Positions 27,101-38,573 of a DNA stretch of 64,000 bases are shown here, piece by piece. Source of the stretch: Planctomycetota bacterium (GTDB lineage: Bacteria > Planctomycetota > UBA8742 > UBA2392); assembly GCA_027493625.1 (NCBI GenBank), contig JAOSKM010000002.1, positions 496,001-560,000 of the forward strand, in the 5' to 3' direction. A program made the position numbers and the translations under genes. Positions within the stretch are counted from its first letter, which is position 1; every line of letters starts with the position of its first letter. The notes under the pieces were generated by a model, which worked only from the letters and a program-made list of their open reading frames with translations, made no database searches and had not been told where the DNA came from.

Positions 27101-30100
27101 GGCCTGCGCTGGTGTCCACGCCGCCATTGGCCGTGAGGCCGTTGTCCTGCAGGCGCACGCGGAAGGTGCAGCTGCCGAACTCATCGGCGGCGGGCGTGAA
27201 GGTCAGTTCACCGGTGGCGACGTTCACGGCGGGCGCGACCAGGAACAGGCCCGGGTTGCTGATCTGGTCCACGATCCAGGCTGCGACGGCCTGGCCGTTT
27301 TCGTCGCTGGGGCCGAAGTTGGTGACGCTGGCCCAGCCCGTCACGGTTGCGGCGCCGGAATCCTCATCGACTGCCGCGGGGTTGCCCGTGGTGGTGAAGC
27401 TGGGCGCGTCGTTGACGGCCGTGACGGTGATGGTGAACGGTCCGGTCAGCACTGAGGTGTCGACGCCGCCGGAGGCCGTTCCGCCGGTGTCGCGCACGGT
27501 GGCGTAGAATTCGGCGGTGCCGTTGGTGTCGGCGATGGCGGTGTAGTGCAGGTTGCCGTTGGTGTCGATGCTGGGGCCTGACAGGAAGGCCAGGTTGCCG
27601 GTCAGGGTGCTTACGCCGCTGACGGTGTAGTTCAGCACGGCCTGGATGGTCTGCTCATTGGGACCGGCGTTGAAGCTTGCCCAGCCGGCGACGACGACCG
27701 CGCCGGCGTCTTCAAGGGACGCGGGCGGGTTGGAGGCGCTGAAGCCGGGCTGGTCGTTCACGTTCTCGATGAACAGCCGCACCTGCACCGGCGTGCCGCT
27801 GGAGAGCGCGCCGTCCCATGCGGTGACGGTGAAGGCATCCAGCGTGCCGAACAGGTTGGCGCCGGGCGTCCAGACCAGCGTGTCGGCCGCGCTGAACACG
27901 TTGCCGACCGCGGTACCGCCGTTCAACGTCAGCGTGCTGCCGGGTGTGACAGCCTCGATACGGAAGTTGACCGGCGAGCTGTCGATGTCCGCCTCGTTGG
28001 CGGATGCCTGCAGCATCGCGAACGGGACGTTGATGGGTGTGTCTTCCGGCCCGCCGAACATGGTGCTCACGAAGCTGAGCGTCGGCGCGTCGTTCACCGG
28101 AGTGACCGTAATGGTGAAGCTGACCGGCGCCGAGAGGTCCACGTCAGGGGCCGTGCCGCCGCCGCTGTCCCGCACCGTGAACTCGATGGTGCAGACGCCG
28201 AAGGCGTTGGCGGCGGGCGTGAAGCTGAGCTCGCCTGTGCTGGCGTTCAGCACCGGGCCGGCGCTGAACAGACCCGGGTTGCTGACGTTGGTCAGGCTGA
28301 AATTGATGGCGGTCTGGGTGCTTTCGTCGGCACCGCCGCCCGGCAGCATGCCCGCCCAGGCCACTGGCCCGAACGCGCCGCTGTCTTCGCCGACCGTGAC
28401 GTTGCTGCCCGTGGCGGTCGGCTGGTCGTTCACGGCCGTGACGTCGACACTCACCTGCACGGAGGCGACCGAAGTGGCGCTGCCCGGTGTGCCGTCGTCA
28501 ATGGCCTCCACGTCGAAGGCGTCGAGGTTGCTGCCGTTCACGTTGGCGGCAGGCGTCCAGCGCAGGATGTCGCTGCCGTCGATCACCTGGCTGGTGTAGG
28601 CCACGAACACCAGGCCGGTGCCGGTCTGGTCGATCTGCAGTGTGCCGCTGTCGAGGTTGGTGACGCGGAAGCCGACCACGTTGCCGTCGCTGTCCGTGGC
28701 GTTTGTGGCGGTCTGCAGGTCGCTGAAGCTGATATCGAGCGGCGTATCTTCCAGCGCTGCCGTTGCCAGCAGGCCGGCCGACAGGGTGGGCGCGTCGTTC
28801 ACCGGCGTGATGGTGATCGCAAAGGTCAACGGCGAACCCACCGAGCCCAGCGAGCCTCCGCCGCCGTCCGTCACATGGAATGCGAAGGAGTTGGCGGCCG
28901 GGTTGTTGCCGTTGTGGCTGAAGCTCAGCAAGCCGGCGTTGATGTCGGCCTGTGTGAAGGTGTCGTTCATGGCCAGGGTGCCGAATCCCGCCAGCTCCAG
29001 CGTGCCATGAAGCGCGAGCGCGTCGACGGTGAAGGTCAAGGGGCCGGGGCCGTCAACGTCGCTGACCTGCAGCATGGTGTTGACGATCACCACCGAGCCG
29101 CCTTCTGCGACCGTGGCGCCGTTGTTGAAGACAAGCACCGGGTCGTCATTGGTGGCGCCCACGGCCACCTGTACGGTGACCGGCGAGCTTGAGCTGAGCA
29201 GGCCGTCCCAGGCCAGGATGGTGAACGCGTTCAGCGTTCCGTTCTGGTTGGCGGGCGGCGTCCACAACAGGCTGCCGGTGCTGAACACGGTGGTGCCCGG
29301 GATCACCGGGTTGCCGTTCATGGTCAGGCTGCCGGACAGCAGCGAATCGATGCGGAAGTTCACCGGGTCGCCGTCCACGTCGGCCTCGTCGGCCACGCCG
29401 GCCAGGGTGGCGAACGGGATGTTGAAGGGCGTGTCTTCCGCAGCGCCGGGCAGGGTCGCCACGGAGCTGAGTGTCGGCGCGTCGTTCACCGGTGTGACGA
29501 TGACGGTGAAGGTCTGGTTCGGCGAGGTGTTGCTGCCGCCGCCGTCGTCCGACACGCTGACGTCGAACGTGCTGCTGCCGTTGGCATCAGCGTTCAGTGT
29601 GAAGCTCAGGGTGCCGGCGTTGTCCACGGCCGGGCCGGCGGCGAACAGGCCGCTATTGCTGATGTTGCTGATGGTGTAGGCGGAAACCGTCTGGCCGGAC
29701 TCGTTCGCCGGGCCGGGGTTGAAGGCCGCCCAGCTGACGATGCTGTGCGGGCCGCTGTCTTCGCCCACGGTGATGATGCTGTTGGAGGGCTGACCGTGAA
29801 GCTCGGTGGGTCGTTGACGGCCGTGACAGTGAGGGTGAACAACGCCGACAGGCCCGAGGTGTCGCTGCCGCCGTTGGCCGTGCCGCCGTTGTCCCGCACG
29901 GTGACCTGGAAGGTGGCCGACCCGTTGGAGTTCGGCGCGGCCTCGAAGGTCAGGGTGCCGGCCGCGTTGATGGCGGGGGCGCTGCTGAAGGTCAGACCGC
30001 CCGAGGGCGTCAGGTTGACGATGCTGTATGCCAGTGCCGCCTGTCCAGCCTCGTTGGGCTGTCCGGCCGACATACCGACGAAGGCGGAGATGCTCTGCGG

Positions 30101-33100
30101 GCCTGCGTCTTCGTTGACGGTCGGATTGCTGCCACCGGTGACGGCCGGGGTATCGTTGACCGGGTTGACGGTGATCGTGATAGTCTGCACCACCGAGGTC
30201 GCGCCCGGTGCGCCGTTGTCCGTAACGGTCAGGTCAAAGGTGGAGGTGCCGAAGGCGTTTGCCGCCGGCGTGAAGCTGAGCTGTCCGGCCAGATTGACCG
30301 TCGGCGGCGCGCTGAAGAGGGCCGCGTTGCTGATGTTCGTGACATTGAACGAGGCAGGCGTCTGCGAAGCCTCATCAACTCCGCCGCCCGGGTTGAAACC
30401 GGCAGGCAGCGTGATCAGTGCATAGCTGGCCGCACCCGTGTCTTCGTTCACGGCGGGTACCGGCGTGTTGGCCGTCAGCAGGGGCACGTCGTTCACGGCG
30501 GCGATTACCAGCGTGAATGTCGTCGGATTGAGCCAGGTGTCTACGCCGCCGGTTGCGGTGCCGCCGTTGTCACGGACCGTTACGGTGAAGTCAACTGCAC
30601 CGTTGGCATTGGCCGCGGGAGTGAAGGACAGGTCGCCGCTGGTGTTGACCGTAATGCCGCTACTAAGCAACGCCGCGCCAGAGGTGATGTTGACGGTGTA
30701 GCTGAGGACGGACTGCGAGCCCTCGTTTGCCGCGCCGGCGTTGAATACGGCCCAGCCGGTCTGGGTCTGCGGACCGGCGTCCTCCAGTACGGAAGTCGGG
30801 TTCAGTGCGGCGAATGACGGGGCGTCGTTCACCGATTCGACGAACACACGGCCTTGCAGCTGCGTGATTGAGGGAAGCAGCCCGTCGTGTGCGCGTACGT
30901 CAAAGGCGACAATCGTGCCGTTGGTGTTTGCCTGCGGCTGCCACTCGAGGTAGTCGCCGGGGAAGAACAATGAGGAAGCCCCGACCAGGGCGCCGTTTAC
31001 CCACACGGAGTTCGGAAGCGCCGGGAAGATCTGGAAGCCGACCGGTGCACTGTCGACGTCGGCCTCATTTGCGGCCGCGGCCAGGGTGGCAAAGTCGATG
31101 TAGATCAGGGTGTCTTCAGGGCCGCCGAACACGGTGTTCAGCACGCTGAGAGTCGGGGCGTCATTCACCGGAATCACGGTGATTGAAGTGTTGCGCGTGT
31201 CGGACAACGCGCCGCCCAGGCCTGAAGCGCCTTGGTCGTTGATCGTGAATGCGGCGGATGCCGGGCCGTTGTAGTTGAGGAAGCCGCGATAGTTCATCGT
31301 GGCAATGGCAGCCTGGATGTTCGCCGTGCTGCCCGAGAAGTCGAGCAGCGAGGTGCCGTTCAGCGTACCGCCGTTGAACGTGAGCCCGGTCGTGCTGGCA
31401 AGCGTGATCGTGCCGTTGGTGCACGACAGCGTCACGCGGACGGGGCCTGCGCCGGCGTCCACGTCGGTAAACGAGTATGACAGCGGGATATCCGTGTCTT
31501 CATTGCCGCTGGTGTTCAGCGTGCCGCCTGCAACCGGAGCGTCGTTGATCGCCGTGACTTCAACGGTCACCTGCACGGTGTTGATTGCCGGATCGATGCC
31601 GTCGTGCGCACTGACGGTAAATGCGTTCAGCGCAAGCCCATTGTCATTGAGAGCCGGCGTCCACGTTACGGACTGGCCCGGGCCGACAATCGTGGTGCCG
31701 TAGGTGATCGGGCCACCGCTGTAGGTCAGTGAGCCGGAGCTCAGGGCCTCAAGCCGGAAGCCGATCGGGTCGCCGTTGGCGTCTCCCTCATTGCCGTTGG
31801 TGATCATGTCTGCGTGGGTGATGACAATGGCGGTTTCTTCGTTGGTCGGTCCGAACGTGGCCATGGTCGTCATGGTCGGCGGGTTGTTGTAGCCGAAGAA
31901 CACCAGGCCTACTCGTGCGTCGTCCACCTTGTGGAAGACCTTGCTCTCCAGTGCATTACGCTCAGCCATGTTCATGGCCGCCGGAAGCACACCGTTGAAC
32001 GTATTGTTCGAGCCGTCGAAATCGGTGTCGAAATCGCCCGGCGTCGGCGGAGTGCCGCCGGCGATGAACGTCGGCGCCAGGAAGAATGGCGAGCTGCCGG
32101 TCTGGAACTGCAGGCGCAGGTACTCGGGCAACGCTCCGTCAAAGCTGTTCGGTTGCGCACCGGTGCCCATGGTGATGGTGCCCCACGCGCTGCCCGCGTC
32201 GTCATTATGATCCTGGAAGTCAACCGCGCGGCCGGCAGATCCACCTCCGTTGAAGGTGTTTCCCAGTAGTGAAATGCTGTTGGCAGGGTTGGGGCTGGGA
32301 GTGGGAGGCGAGCCTGCGTCATAGCCGCTGCTGACCAATACGTGAGTGTAATCCGTGGCGCCACTTCCAGGCGTGAACACGTTTCCGTCGAGCGTGATGC
32401 CGCTGCTGGCACCGCTGATCACTGCAGTGTTTTCGTGATCGAGGAAGTTGTTGTTCTGCACCAGCACTGTCGTGGTCGTAACGTAGCGCAAGAACAGGCT
32501 CGAGTTCGTAAGAGAAGGTGCAAACGGCTGGAACGTGTTTTCCAGAATTGTTACTGGCGAAACGGGGGCGGAGATATTCATGCCCGCGCCGACCGACAGA
32601 TTGTTCCGAACCAGAAGCCCGGCGCCGTCCACAAACTGTGCTTCGAGGTCCCAGACGAACCCACCCAGCAAGTTGCCTTCGGCGGGCGTCGGTCCACCGA
32701 CGGTGCCCTGCGCACCGCCGCGAAGGGCGACCGCATAGAAGAAGGCGGCGTCCGTCGGCAGGCCAAGGAACTGGCCGATCACCTGGTTGCCCGCAATGGT
32801 GACATTCGCACCTGTCGTGCCGTCCACATAAACGCCGTGCTTGCCTGCCTGGAAGCCGACGCCGGCTCCAGGGTTGGTGCAAACGATGAAGTTGTTCAGC
32901 ACCTGCAGCCCGTTGGCCGCACCGGCCGCTGTCGCGTGTACACCGCCGGCTGTAGTGGCAACGTCAGCACTCAGCGTAAAGCCATCAACGAGCGCATTGG
33001 CCGCTGTCACGTTGATCAGCGGTACCGCCGGGCTTCCGGTGGTGGAAACTACAGTCGCTTCAGCCACGCGTGTGCCGTTGAATGCGCTGATGCCCGAGTT

Positions 33101-36100
33101 TGGCCCCCGCAGTGTCAGCAGTTTGTTCACCACGACCTGTTCGTCGTAGGTGCCGGCTGCCACGTCGATCGCAAACCCGCTGCCGGCTGCGCTGACGCCG
33201 CGCCCGATACCGAGCGTGCTGGTGGTGACGTAAAGCCTGCCGGCCATCCACAGCACGCGCCCGGACGTCGCCTGGTCGAGCGTATGGAAAACGCGGTCTT
33301 CGATGCTGAATGCATCCGCGAGTGTTGCCGGTACGAATGTTGTGGCGTCTTCCATGAACGTCACACCACTCGTGACATCGAGGTCGGCAGTGCCGGCCTG
33401 GTTGCGGATGAAGCTGCCGCCCGCATCCCGGATCTGGAAGGTATTGCCGCCGTTGGTCGTGACGTCCAGTGTGCCGCCCTGGATCTCAACGCAATCCTGG
33501 TTGCTTGCCGCGGTGCCGTCCTCGCGCACGACTACGCCGTCGAGGATCAGCGTGCCGCCCTGAAGCAGGATGGTCGGGAAGGCGGTGTTCTGGTCCAGGT
33601 CGCCGCCGGTGATGGTCAGCGTGCCCGCCGTGTGCGTGATGACCGGCGAGGCGCCCCGCAGGACCGAGCCCGCACTGAGGTCCAGCGTCAGGTTCTTGCC
33701 GACGCTGGCGCCGATGTACGTGCCCGTCGTGACGTTGACGGTGTCGCCTGCGGTCGCGGCGTCTACTCCTGTCTGTACGCCGAGCGTGTTGGTTGTGACG
33801 TAGACGTTGCCAGTGACCCAGGTGCACAGGCCGCTGGTTGCGTTGTCGAGGTAGTGAACGATGGCGTCCTCGATCGCGTAGTTGTCGGCAAAAGCTGCGC
33901 CGCCGTCCTCCAGGGTAACGCCGGTCAGGTCGATCGCACCCGTGGTCTGGTGGTCGATCAGCATGCCCGCGCCCTGGCGATTGATGGTAACGCCTGCACC
34001 AAAGGCCACCGTGCCGCCGGTGATCCGGATGGCGGCCTGGCCGTATGTGCCGCTCTCGACCACGGTCGAGCTGTCAATCGAGAGGTCGCCGCTTTGGATG
34101 AGAATGGTCGGGTCGTCCGGCGTCGGGGCTGAATCGACTTCGAGCGTCATCCCGGTTACCACAACGCCCGCGGAATTCACCGTCAGCGCCGGTGAAGCGC
34201 CGCGGAGGCTGGTTGTGGCCAGTCCTGCACCGGTGAGGGTGAGCGGCTTGTTCACGGTAACGCCCGGATACACCGCCGCTGCCAGGCGGATGTTCGCACC
34301 GTCACGGGCGAAGCTCAGCGCCGTGCCGAGGTCAGCGAATGCGTCGATGCCATAGCGCTGTGCCGGGCCGGCCGGGTCGTCGCCGTAGTTCAGCGCCGAG
34401 TAGGCCGGATCGACCCAGATGTCGCTCTGGTAGGAGGAGATGATCAGCAGCGCCGGTGGCGATGAAGTGTCAAGTCCGCCGAGTGCCGTTCCGCCGTTAT
34501 CCTGCAGCGTAACGTTGTAGACGGTGAAGCCGGTTGAGCTTGAGTCCAACTCAAAGTCAGGTCGCCGGTCATCGGGTCGATGCTCGGCGGCGTGATGTAG
34601 GTGACCGTGCCGGAGGTCTGCACCGGCGTGAGAATGAACGTGAGGTTCTGGCCGGATTCGTCGGCCGGGCCGGCGCTGATCGCACTGGCCCAACCGGCGA
34701 CGTTCACAGCGCCTGCGGTCGGCGCCCATGGCGCCTGGTTCGCGCCGGCGGTGAAGCTTGGGCGGTCGTTGACGGCGGCGACGTTCAGGGTCATCACGCT
34801 CGGGACCACACTTGTGTAGGTGCCGTCGGCGGCCTCTACGTTAAACGTCACGTATGGAGTGCCGTTGCCGTCGGCTGCGGGGACAAAGATCAGGCGGCCT
34901 GACGCATCCGTCACGAGGTCATTCGCGTTCACCTGCGCGCCGAGAGCGACGCCGTCCGGTGTCTGGTAGAGAAGGCCGGCTGCAGGCACGGCGACTACGC
35001 GCAAACTGACGGACGACGAGTAGGCGCCGCTGCGGGCCATGGTGATGAGCAGGTTGGTGTCTTCGGTGCCGCCTACGGTCTGCGGCGCGGTGTACACAAA
35101 GTCGTTGACGACGTGGACGGTGGCCGTGTCCGTACCCTGGCCGCCGGTGCTGTCAGTAACCAGCAGGCGGATGACGTACACGTTGCCGGCTGTCCAGTTG
35201 CCCGGACGGTCGGCCTGCATGATGAACGGGGTGGCGCCGGTCAGGTCGCCGAAGGTGCCGTTGTTGTCAATGTCCCAGTCCCAGCTGACGATCGAGCCGG
35301 ACATGTTCGGGTCAAACGAGTCATTGCCATCCAACTGCACGCCGCCTGTGCCGACGACCGTTTCTGTGGCGATGTTGTACACATATTCGGCGAACAGGCC
35401 CGGTGTGCGCGCGGCCGGGAAAGCCACCGCCGTCGCGGAGTCCGCGACCACGAGCACCGTGGCGCTGTCGTATGAGTACACGCCGAAGGTGTCCCGCACG
35501 CGCAGCGCGATGGTGTAGATGTTGCCGGCGGTCCAGCCGGGAACCCAAGTGGTGCGGTCGCCCTGCACCATGATCGGGTTCACGCCGGTGATGTCGCCGA
35601 ACGTGTTGTCATTGTTGAGGTCCCAGTCGTAGTTGGCGATGGAATCGTTCGAGTCGTAGGAAGCCGATGCATCGAACTGCACGCCGCCCTGCGCCAGGGT
35701 CTCGGTAGACAAGTCGTAGGTGTAGTCAGCCGTCGGACCGGACGCGCCCGGCGGGATCGCGATTGCCACTGGTGGGACGTTGGATCCACCGGCGAGAACG
35801 GTAACCACGAGCGAGCTGTCAACCGACTGCTGGCCGATGTCATCCGTGACGCGCAGGCGGGGCGTGCGGCTGCCCACGCCGGTCCCCACGTTGAAGGCAT
35901 AGGTCTGGTAAAGGTTGGGGGTGGAGAACTCGTACGTGCCGTTGTTGTCGGCGTCCCATTCAAACAGTACCAGCGTACGCCCGGCATCAAGGTGGTAGGA
36001 GTTGCTGTGGTCAAGCTGGATGACCTGGTTCTCGAGGCACGTGCTGGGCGAAGCGTCCGCAACCGCAACCGGTGGCTGAACCAGGAAAGTAGTCTCCAGG

Positions 36101-37623
36101 ATTTCGACGCCCATGGCCGTCATCAGGTTGTTGACGGTCTGGGCCAGAGGACCGACGCAGCCGTTGACCCCATTTGCCCAACTACCGTTTGCCTGCTGCG
36201 ACCCGAGGAGGAATGTCCGGCAGTCCGCATACCAGTCAATTGTGACGGTGCCGGCTGTGTTCGTGAAAGTGTCGACGGCGGGGGTGAATGCGCGGCAACC
36301 CTTCATGATTGAGTACATGTAGTAGAAGTCGCCGAGATCATTGCCCGGGAACGAGCCGCTGTTAACGCCTGAAGCGTTTGCAGCTCCGCCATTCCACTGC
36401 TGATAGTTGTCGCCAATCCAGTGGAACGCATCCAGGACGCGCTGAGTCGCCACGGTGTCGCCAATGAGGTCCATGGTTGCGAGGTTGCCGGCGGTCTTAG
36501 CGTGGTTTACCCATTGGGCATTGCTGTTGTAGCCAAAGCCGCCGTAGTTGGCGCCGGGCGTCGTGTTGCGTGAGGCGATAATCGTATCGTTGATCGTTCC
36601 CGTGGGGCCGACGACCCACGTCGGTATGGTCGCACCCATTGATTCGCGGCACCAGTGAAGTGCCGTCGCCGCGAAGTGGTTCTGTGATCCGTCAAGCCCG
36701 GTGTTGTTTGGTGTGTAGTGCCACGAACCCTGCCCGGCATCATTCTGAGCCCAGCACCACCAGTCTACGAGGTCCTGGCAGATGTCAGCGTACGTACGCC
36801 CGGAGACGTTCGCATCAAGCCCGGCTGGAGCAACCTGAAGTGGCAAGTTGACTGTTGCGATGCCAACCGTGGCAAGAGCTGCGCCGTAAATCTGATTCGA
36901 CGCGAACCTGAGGCCAATGTTGTTGCCGTTTGTATCTGGATTGCCGAAGGGCTGCACTCCGATAGCAACTGTCTGGATCTGGGCGAGCAACCAGTTTTGC
37001 ATCCATGCAACGTCGTCGACGTACGGGTTTGTGGCCGCACCGTTGAGGCGGTGGCCTTTGTTCTGGAATGCCTGCAGGGCCACGCCGGTCGCCGCTTCGT
37101 TGCGCTCGCCACCGCCGTCATTCAAGTAGCGTGCCGGCAAGCTGGATGTGCCGACGGTGGTGGCCGTCAGCTGCGAATGCAGGTACCAGAGTCCATCGTC
37201 GATGGCCTTGTCCGCGCGAATTGGCGGCGTCGCGGCGACGATGTCGTGGACGCGAATCAGGTAGTCATGTGTCGCGATGGCGCCGACATTGTCGGTCACT
37301 TTAACGCGCGCAACGTAGTCACGGGTGGCCGGCACCGAGTACGTGTTTGTCCACTGGCAGTTCTGGCCGACTGCGGCCGTCGGTCCGGTGTCGTACGTGC
37401 CGTCGCCGTTGAGGTCCCACTGGAAGGTGTAGGGGGCCGTGCCGCCGTACGCCACCGCCTTCAGCGTGGTGGCCTGGCCGTCCCAGGTCACGTGCGGAAG
37501 CGCCGGGTTTGTGCCCACGCCCGGTGGCACCTTCACCTGAAGTTGCGCGAACAGCGAAGGTGCAAGCGCTCCGGCCAGCACGAACGCGAGTATGGTGAGC
37601 GAGATTCGATACGAAATCGGCAT
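24156..37623 (-). CDS. Giant secreted multidomain protein (~4,490 aa), two frameshifts
   Basis: Three long overlapping frames form one gene if a T/A is added at 34553-34555 (reading GDLTFELDSSSTGF) and a C/G at 29787-29789 (reading VSPSNSIITVGEDSG). The start ATG 37623 gives a signal peptide (FVLAGALAPSLFAQ) and has GGAG 6 bases upstream. Order: a PKD domain; an alpha/alpha-toroid segment like prenyltransferase/squalene-cyclase repeats (~140-520, with Trp- and NDGGGERNEA-type motifs); three PKD-like repeats (DWDxxNN); a right-handed beta-helix region (~1070-1900); about twenty VNDAP-type cadherin/Ig repeats; five HYDIN/choice-of-anchor-D-like repeats; a Gly/Asp linker with GGCS, a hydrophobic helix and RSTRRRKQA, a MYXO-CTERM-like sorting signal. 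Probably surface-anchored or released adhesin or matrix protein. Confidence 0.8.
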
Positions 37624-38000
37624 GCCTGGCTCCGGTTGAAGCTTCGGTTCAAAAACGCGCGTGTTCAGGTTTCGGACGAGTTCGCTGGCTGAGTTTCTGT
37701 CCGATGCTTTAAATCGGTTCAGGCTGGACACGGCGGACTCCTTGGCTGTTTCGTGCGTCATTTCGTGACAATTACCACTCGGGCCTGCTGGGTGCTGACC
37801 TCATGGGCAGCAGACTGCGGGCTGGGCGCTCAAACGGCAGCGAATTCAGACTTGAGTAAAAAGGCCTTACTTGAGGCAAGGAAGATAGAAACGTGGTGCG
37901 TTCAGGGCAACTGGATAATGCGCTAAGACTGTGCAAATTCGGAAAACACCACCTATATCAGGATACTGGAGTCCGAATAAGCGTCGCGCGCGCTGCAAAT
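37624..38000. other. Leader and promoter region of the giant gene
   Basis: About 380 bases between the giant gene start and thpR. The frame of the giant protein stays open up to 37761, but that extension has no export signal and I treat it as 5' leader. A GGGCTTG/CAAGCCC stem at 38001-38025, just after the thpR stop (minus strand), may end thpR transcription. No clear promoter motif was seen. Confidence 0.35.
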
Positions 38001-38027
38001 GGGCTTGTTCTGCAGGTTCAAGCCCCT

Positions 38028-38570
38028 CTACGTCAGCGGGTATGACTCCGCAACCCTGTGGATCGCGCCGTCCGGGGTCAGTTGGCTCTCCACCAGGTGG
38101 AACTCGCTGATGCGCAGCACCGGGGACTCGAAGCCCCCATGCCTCTTCTGCCAGGCTTTCAACTCGGGCCCGGGAGGGTAGCGGAACCTCGCCAGTGTCA
38201 CGTGGGGCGTGAAGTCTTCCTCTTTTAATACCAACCCTGCGGCCGTGGCGGCCTGGTCCACCTTGGAGGCAAGCTCGGCCAGCTCCGGCCCGGCCTGCAC
38301 GTCTGCCCACAAGATGCGCGGCCGACGGCCTTCCTGTTGCGGGAAGGTCCCGGTGCCCTTGAGTTGCAGGTCGAAGGCCTTGGCGCGCAGCTCACGCAGG
38401 GCGAGCTTCAGCAACTCGGCTTGCTCCTCCGTGACTTCACCGATGAAACGCAGGGTCAGGTGGATCTGGCCGGGCTTGATCCACTTGGCCTTGTTGATGC
38501 CCTTGCACAGGCCAATCAACTGTTCGTTGACCGCTTCGCGGAAATCGATCGCAACGAACAGCCTGGGCAT
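38028..38570 (-). CDS. thpR: RNA 2',3'-cyclic phosphodiesterase (ThpR/LigT)
   Basis: A 180-residue member of the 2H phosphoesterase superfamily that opens 2',3'-cyclic phosphates on RNA. Both catalytic HxTx motifs are present: HLTL (37-40) and HVTL (123-126), with MPRLFVAID at the N-terminus as in the family. It starts 3 bases after the dnaE stop, so it is probably translated from the dnaE message. Confidence 0.93.
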   Translation of the reverse strand: MPRLFVAIDFREAVNEQLIGLCKGINKAKWIKPGQIHLTLRFIGEVTEEQAELLKLALRELRAKAFDLQLKGTGTFPQQEGRRPRILWADVQAGPELAELASKVDQAATAAGLVLKEEDFTPHVTLARFRYPPGPELKAWQKRHGGFESPVLRISEFHLVESQLTPDGAIHRVAESYPLT

Positions 38571-38573
38571 GAG

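Noticed and set aside
36765..37121. Small proteins within the toroid region of the giant gene
   Set aside because: Alternative-frame shadows of the giant gene; composition is Arg/Ser-rich without any ribosome-binding site.
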